DNA of 5,075 nucleotides from DATKEU01 sp036493295 (GTDB lineage Bacteria > Myxococcota_A > Polyangia > Fen-1088), in contig DASXQB010000322.1 of assembly GCA_036493295.1 (NCBI GenBank), forward strand, positions 1 to 5,075, written 5' to 3'. The position numbers were made by a program, and so were the translations under genes. Below the pieces are notes generated by a model. The model had not been told where the DNA came from, did no database searches, and saw nothing but the letters and a program-made list of their open reading frames with translations. Shown here one piece after another: positions 1 to 5,075 of the stretch. Each line of letters starts with the position of its first letter. The first letter of the stretch is position 1.

Positions 1-1
1 G

Positions 2-118
2 CTGGTGTTTCCTGGAGGTGACGCTGCTACCGCGGCGAAACCGATTCGCAGGACAGCGCCGCCACCGAAGGCGCCGCCACGGCCTTCGAAGGCTGTCGCG
101 ATATGGCACACATCTTGA
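2..118 (+). CDS. Possible C-terminal end of an upstream gene (partial, doubtful)
   Basis: Reading from base 2, one frame stays open for 38 codons from the window edge to a TGA at 116-118. The end of the peptide is rich in Pro, Ala and Lys (APPPKAPPRPSKAVAIWHTS), as in the low-complexity tails of many GC-rich bacterial proteins. The third-position G/C bias is only moderate, clearly weaker than in the four real genes. Another + frame is also open past base 100, so this may be chance. If real, the upstream gene would end about 33 bases before the Ser/Thr kinase start and could belong to the same operon. No domain is recognisable and no function can be given. Confidence 0.25.
   Translation: MVFPGGDAATAAKPIRRTAPPPKAPPRPSKAVAIWHTS
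82..93. repeat. 12-bp perfect palindrome upstream of the kinase gene
   Basis: Bases 82-93 read GCCTTCGAAGGC on both strands. A further copy of its half, CGAAGGC, lies at 66-72 and can pair with 82-88 as a 7-bp stem around a 9-base loop. The palindrome sits about 58 bases before the Ser/Thr kinase ATG, where an operator or mRNA hairpin could lie. No T tract follows, so it is not a typical terminator. In GC-rich DNA, and possibly within the end of an upstream gene, it may have no function. Confidence 0.3.
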
Positions 119-139
119 TGAACATCAGCGCGCCCTACC

Positions 140-145
140 AAGGAA
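140..145 (+). promoter_or_regulatory. Ribosome binding site of the Ser/Thr kinase gene
   Basis: AAGGAA lies 6 bases before the ATG at 152. It is the clearest Shine-Dalgarno sequence near this gene's 5' end and decides the start. I could not find a convincing -35/-10 promoter pair in the 150 bases upstream. Confidence 0.7.
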
Positions 146-151
146 CACCCA

Positions 152-1486
152 ATGGAAAATGCAATAGCCGCTTCCGAATCGATCAGTGGTTCCCCTCAAG
201 CGATGCCGGTTTTCTCCACGCCCGGGATCGCGGTCTTCGGACCGGACACGGTGCTGGACAACACCTATCGCATCGTCCAGCGCATCGCCTCGGGTGGGAT
301 GGGGGAGGTGTACCTGGCCGCTCACGAACGTCTGCCGGGATATTTCGCGGTGAAGGCGCTGCAAGCGGAACTGGCTCTTCATCCTGAATCACTGGCGCGG
401 TTTCGTCGCGAGGCCGAGATCTTGGCCGGCGTGCGCCACCCGAACGTGGTGCAGGTGGTGGACTTCAACATCTCGCAGAATGGCGTTCCTTATCTGGTGC
501 TGGAGTTCATCGACGGTCCTGACCTGGCCACCGACCTGCGCGACGGGCGCATGCTGGCGCCGATCGAGGTGATGTCGATCGTTCGTCAGGTGGCCAGCGC
601 GCTGGCGGCGGCGCACGCGGTGGGCGTCATCCATCGCGATCTCAAGCCAGAGAACATCGTGCTCATCACGGTGTCCGGACAGGCGCCGGTGGTGAAGGTG
701 ATCGACTTTGGCATCTCGATCTCGGGCGTCGGCCCGCGCATCACCACCGACAGCCGGGTGATGGGCACGCCCGAGTACATGTCGCCCGAGCAGGCGCTGG
801 GCCGGCGCGAGGAGATCGACGCTCGTAGCGACCAGTTCGCGCTGGCCGCGGTGGCGCACACGCTGCTGGCGGGACAGCCGCCTTTTCGCGGTGACACGCC
901 GCTGGCCACTTTGTCCGCCATCGTTCACGGCCAGCCGGAATCCCTGGCCGACCAGGTTTCTTGGCCCGCCGCCGACGTCGAAGCGGTGCTGCGCAAAGGG
1001 ATGGCCCGCGTGCGCGACGACCGTTTTTCGTCGGTGCTCGAGTTTGCGGAGGCGCTGGAAGCGGCGCTTCGGCAGTGCGGCGCGCTGGAGCTGCCGGCGA
1101 CCAGCTCGCCGTCGACCTTGTTTTCCACGTCGTCTTCGTCGCTCTCGTCGCCGTCGCATTCGTCGTCGTCATCGAATTCGTCACCGTCGAATTCGTCGCC
1201 GTACTTGGCGCTATCGCTGGTGCCGGCGCCCGTGACGGCGCTGGTGGACGATTCGTTCGACGACGAACTGCTGGTGCCGGCGCGCTATTACTCGCCGCGC
1301 GCCTTGGCCGGCGTGACGTTGACGCTGATCGTGCTGGTGCTGCTGCTCGGGGCCCGGATGAGCGCGCCGGTGGATACGCAGCGCGCGATGAACGCGGCGT
1401 CGTCCTCGGCGCGGCTGGAGGCGCGTCGGGTGGCGGAGGGATTTGGGCAATGGATTGACGCCGCTCGGGCGCGCCTGAAGATCTGA
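152..1486 (+). CDS. Membrane-anchored Ser/Thr protein kinase, Hanks type (PknB-like)
   Basis: This 444-residue kinase should phosphorylate Ser/Thr on target proteins using ATP. All key catalytic elements are present: glycine-rich loop SGGMGEVY (47-54), ATP-binding Lys68 in FAVK, helix C Glu87, catalytic loop HRDLKPEN (161-168, base Asp163), Mg-binding DFG (185-187), GTPEYMSPE (205-213), Asp227 and Arg291. The kinase domain spans about 38-305, the normal size. Activation-loop Thr198, Thr199 and Thr206 are candidate autophosphorylation sites. After it come a Ser-rich linker (317-350), a hydrophobic segment (about 385-401, likely one transmembrane helix) and a 43-residue basic tail. No PASTA, WD40, TPR or other sensor domain is visible, so the input is unknown. 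The kinase domain must be cytoplasmic. The ATG has a good ribosome binding site. The neighbours form a two-component cluster; cross-talk with it is inference only. Confidence 0.95.
   Translation: MENAIAASESISGSPQAMPVFSTPGIAVFGPDTVLDNTYRIVQRIASGGMGEVYLAAHERLPGYFAVKALQAELALHPESLARFRREAEILAGVRHPNVVQVVDFNISQNGVPYLVLEFIDGPDLATDLRDGRMLAPIEVMSIVRQVASALAAAHAVGVIHRDLKPENIVLITVSGQAPVVKVIDFGISISGVGPRITTDSRVMGTPEYMSPEQALGRREEIDARSDQFALAAVAHTLLAGQPPFRGDTPLATLSAIVHGQPESLADQVSWPAADVEAVLRKGMARVRDDRFSSVLEFAEALEAALRQCGALELPATSSPSTLFSTSSSSLSSPSHSSSSSNSSPSNSSPYLALSLVPAPVTALVDDSFDDELLVPARYYSPRALAGVTLTLIVLVLLLGARMSAPVDTQRAMNAASSSARLEARRVAEGFGQWIDAARARLKI
1100..1201 (+). repeat. Low-complexity TCG-rich tract encoding a poly-Ser linker
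   Basis: These bases encode residues 317-350 of the Ser/Thr kinase, where 21 of 34 residues are Ser and most of the rest are Pro, Asn or Thr. Most Ser codons are TCG, so the DNA is a degenerate trinucleotide repeat. The 3' end is a clear 15-bp tandem duplication (1172-1186 and 1187-1201) with one mismatch, each copy encoding SNSSP. Such a tract can grow or shrink by replication slippage. The protein segment is predicted to be a flexible spacer between kinase and membrane. Confidence 0.85.
1172..1201 (+). repeat. 15-bp tandem repeat, two copies (SNSSP twice)
   Basis: The two adjacent 15-base units differ only by A versus G at the twelfth base, a silent TCA/TCG difference. Near-identity at DNA level, beyond what the shared peptide requires, suggests a recent duplication within the linker of the Ser/Thr kinase. 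Confidence 0.8.
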
Positions 1487-1533
1487 CGGCCGGTCCTGCG
1501 CGGCGATCGCGCTGCGTTGGGACGGTAGACAGA

Positions 1534-2955
1534 ATGCCAGCCTTGCCGGAAATACATCCGAAAGCCCGGGCCATCGTCTTCACGCTGGCGGCCGGCCTCT
1601 TGTTGCTGGTGGTGACCGGCCTGGCGTTCATCATCGAAAAAAAATCTCAAGCGGCCGACGATTCGGTCAGCCACACGTACGAAGTGGGCGCGGCGCTTGA
1701 GCAGTCGCTGCTGCTGCTGACGGACGCCGAGAACTTGGAGCGCGGCTATCTGTTGACCGACGACGCGCGCTATTTGCAGGCGGTGCGCACGCCGTTCGCC
1801 GATCGCTTTGCGGTCTTGGCCGCTCGCCTGGAAGGGCTGGTCTCGGACAACCCGGACCAGAAGACCCGCGCGCGGGCGTTGCGCGGCAGCGGCATGGATC
1901 GGCTGCGCCTGCTTGACACCATCATCGACGACCGCCGCGCCCAGAGCGAATCAAGCTACGGCCCGCCACTGCGCGCCCGCCTGGAACGCGGCCAGTTCCT
2001 GACCGATCAGGTGCGCGGCCTCATGAACGAGATGAAGGCCGAGGAGGAACGTCTGTTGGACCGGCGCCGGCAAGTGAAGGCGCGTTTTGATCGCATCGCC
2101 ATCGCCATCATTCTCAGCGCCAGCGGCATTCTGGCGGGGATGGGCGTGGGCCTGGTGCGCATCCAGCGCGATCTTGATCGCCGCGAAAAACTGGAGGCAC
2201 GCCTGGTGACAGAAAAGCGCGAGCGCGAGCGGCTGATCCGCGATCTCGAGCGCAGCAACCGCGATCTTGATCGATTCGCCTACGCCGCCTCGCACGATCT
2301 GAAGGCCCCGCTGCGCGGGATCGCCAACCTGTCGACCTGGGTGGAAGAAGACATGGGCGACCACCTGAACGACGCCAGCCGCAAGCACCTGCAGCAGCTG
2401 CGCGGGCGGGTGGGGCGGCTGGAGGCGCTGGTCGAAGGGATTCTTTCTTACTCGCGCGCCGGGCAGAAGCGGTCCGCGCCCGAGCGGGTCGACGTGGGCA
2501 AGCTTGTGCGCAATATCGTCGAGATGCTGTCACCTGGCGCCAAGGCCACGGTGGAGATCAGCGCCCGCCTGCCGCAGCTGACGGCCGAGCCGGTGCCCAT
2601 GCAGCAGGTCTTCCAGAACCTGATCGACAATGCCCTCAAGCACGGGCAGACCGAACACCCGCGCGTTCAGGTCGACGTGGCGGACAGCGGGATGTTCTGG
2701 GACTTCATGGTCAAGGACAACGGCCCCGGGATCGCCAAGGAGTTTCACGAACGCATCTGGGGCGTGTTCCAGACCCTGGAGTCGCGCGACAAGACCGGCG
2801 GCACCGGCATCGGGCTGGCCACGGTGCGAAAGATCGTCGAGAGCCGCGGGGGGACGACCTGGGTGGAATCGTCGACCGGCCAGGGGGCCACCTTCCACGT
2901 CGCCTGGCCCAAGCAGTTCATCGAACACTACGACCAACCACAGGAGCGCGCATGA
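1534..2955 (+). CDS. CHASE3-domain transmembrane sensor histidine kinase
   Basis: This 473-residue sensor should autophosphorylate on His254 and pass phosphate to a response regulator, most likely the one encoded next. TM1 is about residues 12-34 and TM2 about 188-209. The extracytoplasmic region between them (about 40-180) is helical and carries the CHASE3 signature NLERGYLLTDDARYL (67-81). A charged coiled coil (211-247) leads into HisKA, with H-box ASHDLKAPLRG (252-262). The ATPase domain has an N-box with Asn362 and Asn366, G1 DNGPGI (395-400), F-box Phe412 and G2 GGTGIGL (422-428), so the core looks fully active. It has no receiver, PAS or HAMP domain. The H-box style resembles kinases that pair with Rcp1-type regulators. 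The ATG at 1534 gives a sensible N-terminus and the gap upstream offers no in-frame alternative, although its ribosome site is weak (GGGACGG at 1519-1525). The ligand is unknown. The stop overlaps the next gene by 4 bases. Confidence 0.95.
   Translation: MPALPEIHPKARAIVFTLAAGLLLLVVTGLAFIIEKKSQAADDSVSHTYEVGAALEQSLLLLTDAENLERGYLLTDDARYLQAVRTPFADRFAVLAARLEGLVSDNPDQKTRARALRGSGMDRLRLLDTIIDDRRAQSESSYGPPLRARLERGQFLTDQVRGLMNEMKAEEERLLDRRRQVKARFDRIAIAIILSASGILAGMGVGLVRIQRDLDRREKLEARLVTEKRERERLIRDLERSNRDLDRFAYAASHDLKAPLRGIANLSTWVEEDMGDHLNDASRKHLQQLRGRVGRLEALVEGILSYSRAGQKRSAPERVDVGKLVRNIVEMLSPGAKATVEISARLPQLTAEPVPMQQVFQNLIDNALKHGQTEHPRVQVDVADSGMFWDFMVKDNGPGIAKEFHERIWGVFQTLESRDKTGGTGIGLATVRKIVESRGGTTWVESSTGQGATFHVAWPKQFIEHYDQPQERA
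1637..1644 (+). repeat. A8 homopolymer in the histidine kinase gene
   Basis: Eight consecutive A bases encode the end of Glu35 plus Lys36 and Lys37, just after the first membrane helix. This is unusual in a gene where Lys is mostly AAG. Loss of one A would put a TGA at 1718-1720 in frame and remove nearly the whole protein, so polymerase slippage or a sequencing error here would matter. Confidence 0.75.
2942..2946 (+). promoter_or_regulatory. Ribosome binding site of the response regulator gene
   Basis: AGGAG lies 5 bases before the ATG at 2952, inside the last codons of the histidine kinase gene. With the ATGA stop/start overlap at 2952-2955 it fixes the start and indicates translational coupling of kinase and regulator. 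Confidence 0.75.
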
Positions 2956-3413
2956 ACGACACCGATCGCGACAGCTCACCGGAAAAAAACGCCGCCTCGA
3001 CGGGGCATGCTCTCAATATCTTGCTGGTCGAAGACGACGAGCTGGACGTTGAAAACGTCCGCCGTGCCTTTCGCAAGAACAACATCACCAACCCTCTGTT
3101 TACAGCGGGGGACGGCATCGAGGCGCTGCAAATGTTGCGCGCTGGGGTGGTGCCAGAGGCGCGCCGCCTGGTGCTGCTGGATCTGAACATGCCGCGCATG
3201 AACGGCCTCGAGTTCTTGCACGCCCTCCGCGGCGACCCCGCCCTGTCGTCAATTCCGGTGGTGGTGTTGACCACGTCGAACGACGAACGCGATAAGGTCG
3301 ATGCGTATCATCTGAACGTGGCCGGCTATCTGCTGAAGCCGGTCTCGTTCCTTGGCTTCTCCGAATTGATGAGCACCTTGAACAAGTATTGGACACTGGT
3401 CGAGCTCCCGTGA
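2952..3413 (+). CDS. Single-domain response regulator, Rcp1-like receiver
   Basis: This 153-residue protein is a lone receiver domain that should accept phosphate from a histidine kinase on Asp77. Key residues are visible: acidic pocket Glu27/Asp28/Asp29 in LLVEDDE, Asp77 in LLDLNMPRMNG (75-85), Thr107 in VVVLTTS, switch Tyr126 and Lys129-Pro130 in GYLLKP. The C-terminal pattern SELMSTLNKYWTLVELP matches the regulators that accompany phytochrome-like and CHASE3 kinases (Rcp1 type). About 20 extra polar residues precede the receiver. There is no DNA-binding or enzymatic output domain, so it acts by protein contact or as a phosphate shuttle. It starts within the stop of the histidine kinase gene and its own stop overlaps the start of the next gene, so the upstream kinase is its probable partner and the downstream kinase a possible further contact. 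Confidence 0.96.
   Translation: MNDTDRDSSPEKNAASTGHALNILLVEDDELDVENVRRAFRKNNITNPLFTAGDGIEALQMLRAGVVPEARRLVLLDLNMPRMNGLEFLHALRGDPALSSIPVVVLTTSNDERDKVDAYHLNVAGYLLKPVSFLGFSELMSTLNKYWTLVELP
2983..2989 (+). repeat. A7 homopolymer near the start of the response regulator gene
   Basis: Seven A bases lie within codons 11-13 (Glu-Lys-Asn) of the regulator, before the receiver fold begins. A one-base length change would abolish the protein. It is the second long A run near the 5' end of a GC-rich gene in this cluster. Confidence 0.7.
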
Positions 3414-4939
3414 ACGCCCCCCAGGTCTTGAACGTCCTGGTCGTCGACGACGACGAGGTGGATCGCATGGCGGTGCGCCGGCTGGGCGAGGGGCTGGGCT
3501 TTCAGGTGGACGAGGCGGGATCTCTCGGGCAGGCGATGGCTCGCCTGCGCGAAAACCCGGGGGCGGTGGACTGCGTGCTGCTGGATTATTCGCTGCCGGA
3601 CGGCGACGGGTTCTCGGCGCTGGCAGCTTTCGGCGTGGCCAAGGTCGCTGTTCCGGTGGTCATGTTGACCGGCCTCGACGACGCCGATGTGGTGGTGCGC
3701 CTGCTGAACGCGGGCGCCGCCGACTATTTGCCCAAGCGGGCCCTGTCGCGCGACCGCCTGGACCAGGTGGTGCGTCGGGCCAGCCGCGCCAGCCTGGCCG
3801 AACGCGAGCGCCAGTCGGCCGAGGCGCGCGTGCAAAGCCAGCAGCGCCTGCTGAACGCCGTGATCGAACAGCTCCCGGCCGGCCTGATCATCGCCGACCC
3901 ACAAGGCCGTATCTTGCTGCGCAACGCCCGTTCGTTGGAAATGCTGGGCGCCGATCTGGCCGACGCCGTAACCCTGGCCGAGCTGGTGGCCGGCTCGGCG
4001 CGTTTACCCGACGTACCGCAGGGCCGGCAGGCCCTGGCCGCCGCGCTGGGCGGCGACAGCGCAGTGGCGGAGCAGGACTTCAACGTGGCCGGCGCGCGGG
4101 GCAGCGCGGTGGTGCGCCTGCGCCGTCTGGACGTCATCGGCGATGACGGGGCCAAGGTGGCGACGTTGATCCAATTCGATGATCTGACCGAGCTGCGCGG
4201 CACCGAGGCCTATCAACGCCAGGTCATGGCCATCGCCAGCCACGATCTGCGAAATCCGCTGTCGGCAATAGCCATGAACGCCGCCATTTTGGCTCGCGGC
4301 GACAGCCTGCCCGACGACCGCCGGGTGAAGACCGCCGTGCGCATCTCTTCAAGCGCCAGCCGCATGGGGCGGATGATCGAAGATCTGTTCGACTACACGG
4401 CGGCGGCGCTGGGCAAGGGCATTCCGGTGCGCCAGCGGGCGTGCGATCTGGGCGCCATCGCCGACGACGCGGTCAACGAAGCGCGCGCCGCTCACGCCGG
4501 GCGCGAATTCTTGTTGCGCAAGCAAGGCGACCTGCACGGCACGTGGGATCCCGATCGATTGCACCAGGTGCTGCAAAACCTGCTTGGAAACGCCGTGAAG
4601 TACAGCGTCGCGGGCAGCGCGGTCACCGTGGGCTGTGCCGAGGCGCCCGACGCCGCGGCCATTGATCTGTCGGTGGAGAATCAAGGCGAGGCCATCGCGC
4701 CCGAGTTTTTGCCCCACGTCTTTGAGGCCTATCGCCGCGGCCCGGGCGGGGGACGGCACAGCTTGGGTCTGGGCCTTTACATCGTTCGCCGCATCGTCGA
4801 TGCGCACAGCGGGACGATCCAGGTCCGGTCGGTGCGCGGCGAGGGCACCTGCTTCACGGTGCGATTGCCCAAGCAGCCGCCAGCCGTCGACCAGGCTCTG
4901 CTCACGCCGCCCAGGGGCCACGGCAAGTTGGGCGCGTAA
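3410..4939 (+). CDS. Soluble hybrid kinase: N-terminal receiver, PAS-like domain, histidine kinase core
   Basis: This 509-residue protein has no membrane segment and should be cytoplasmic. Its order is receiver (about 6-125), coiled coil (127-147), PAS-like region (about 148-262, weak) and HisKA plus ATPase (about 270-488). The receiver has Asp13/Asp14/Asp15, phosphoacceptor Asp59 in LLDYSLPDGDG, Thr87 and Lys109. The kinase has H-box ASHDLRNPLS with His278, N-box Asn390 and Asn394, F-box HVFEAYRR (Phe438) and G2 LGLGL (452-456). Its G1 box is ENQGEAI (423-429), with Asn424 where Asp is usual and Ala428 in place of the second Gly. I recall N-G-x-x-I forms in related kinases, so it may still be active. 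A receiver ahead of the kinase suggests that phosphorylation of Asp59 controls kinase output. I chose GTG at 3410, giving a GTGA overlap with the previous stop; the in-frame TTG at 3389 would add 7 residues and lacks a better ribosome site. Confidence 0.93.
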   Translation: MNAPQVLNVLVVDDDEVDRMAVRRLGEGLGFQVDEAGSLGQAMARLRENPGAVDCVLLDYSLPDGDGFSALAAFGVAKVAVPVVMLTGLDDADVVVRLLNAGAADYLPKRALSRDRLDQVVRRASRASLAERERQSAEARVQSQQRLLNAVIEQLPAGLIIADPQGRILLRNARSLEMLGADLADAVTLAELVAGSARLPDVPQGRQALAAALGGDSAVAEQDFNVAGARGSAVVRLRRLDVIGDDGAKVATLIQFDDLTELRGTEAYQRQVMAIASHDLRNPLSAIAMNAAILARGDSLPDDRRVKTAVRISSSASRMGRMIEDLFDYTAAALGKGIPVRQRACDLGAIADDAVNEARAAHAGREFLLRKQGDLHGTWDPDRLHQVLQNLLGNAVKYSVAGSAVTVGCAEAPDAAAIDLSVENQGEAIAPEFLPHVFEAYRRGPGGGRHSLGLGLYIVRRIVDAHSGTIQVRSVRGEGTCFTVRLPKQPPAVDQALLTPPRGHGKLGA

Positions 4940-5075
4940 CGCGGTCGGTACTTCCGGCGCCTGCGCCCGGTTGCCGGCTGGTAGCGCTGTCACTGGCGGG
5001 TAACCGATCGCCGCGGGTGCTGTTGCCTGACCGACGTGATTCTCGGCGTTTTGCGCCGTCGCGGGCGCGGCGTCT
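4940..5075. other. Downstream flank, no gene recognised
   Basis: The 136 bases after the last stop contain no recognisable coding region on either strand. A GGCGC-CT-GCGCC inverted repeat (4956-4967) and a CGGCG/CGCCG hairpin with a TTTTG loop (5044-5058) could fold, but neither has a T tract after it, so I do not call a terminator. Confidence 0.5.

Noticed and set aside
14..20. GGAGGTG as a ribosome site plus GTG start near the window edge
   Set aside because: The GTG overlaps the purine-rich motif itself, leaving no spacing, and the frame gives an Arg/His-rich peptide without a domain.
389..1159. Minus-strand open frame of 256 codons inside the Ser/Thr kinase
   Set aside because: The composition is Arg/His/Gln-rich shadow coding opposite a conserved kinase domain; no family resemblance.
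1498..1512. Short hairpin GCGCG/CGCGC between the Ser/Thr kinase and histidine kinase genes
   Set aside because: The stem is only 5 bp and no T tract follows, so it is not a credible intrinsic terminator.
741..1634. Long minus-strand open frame (297 codons) across the end of the Ser/Thr kinase and the start of the histidine kinase
   Set aside because: It is antisense to two genes with clear domains, its peptide is Arg/Ala/Pro-rich with no motif, and GC-rich DNA commonly leaves such frames open.
4349..4993. Minus-strand open frame of 214 codons opposite the receiver-kinase
   Set aside because: It lies opposite the intact HisKA/ATPase region, has no recognisable domain and no convincing start.
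5044..5058. CGGCG-TTTTG-CGCCG hairpin downstream of the last gene as a terminator
   Set aside because: The T run is in the loop rather than after the stem, and a G/C-rich sequence follows; it is also more than 100 bases beyond the stop.
1..5075. CRISPR array, tRNA/rRNA gene, insertion sequence or att site
   Set aside because: I saw no spaced direct repeats, no tRNA-like cloverleaf, no transposase and no terminal inverted repeats.

Overview
The window is GC-rich and holds four complete genes in a row on the + strand. All are signal-transduction proteins: a membrane-anchored Hanks-type Ser/Thr protein kinase (152-1486), a CHASE3 sensor histidine kinase (1534-2955), a single-domain Rcp1-type response regulator (2952-3413) and a soluble REC-PAS-histidine kinase (3410-4939). 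Short flanks lie on either side: 1-151, which may carry the last codons of an upstream gene, and 4940-5075, in which I see no gene. Strong G/C preference at third codon positions, a eukaryotic-like kinase and a dense two-component cluster fit a myxobacterium or related soil bacterium (Myxococcota/Deltaproteobacteria). That assignment is inference; nothing in the window is a taxonomic marker.

Layout. The Ser/Thr kinase has a good Shine-Dalgarno sequence and ends 47 bases before the histidine kinase, with no convincing terminator between them. The last three genes are joined by 4-base stop/start overlaps (ATGA at 2952-2955, GTGA at 3410-3413), so they are almost certainly one translationally coupled unit. 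The Ser/Thr kinase could share the transcript.

Likely workings. The CHASE3 kinase should sense a signal through its extracytoplasmic domain, autophosphorylate on His254 and pass phosphate to Asp77 of the small regulator. The third protein has its own receiver (Asp59) ahead of its own kinase core (His278), so it could be a second target whose kinase activity is set by phosphorylation, or a parallel branch. No protein here has a DNA-binding or enzymatic output domain, so the final output must lie outside the window or act by protein-protein contact. Whether the Ser/Thr kinase feeds into the relay cannot be told from sequence.

The individual parts belong to known families and I see no clearly new system. 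The more unusual details are a nearly pure Ser/Pro/Asn linker in the Ser/Thr kinase, the N-terminal receiver with a non-canonical G1 box in the last kinase, and long A tracts near the starts of two GC-rich genes.
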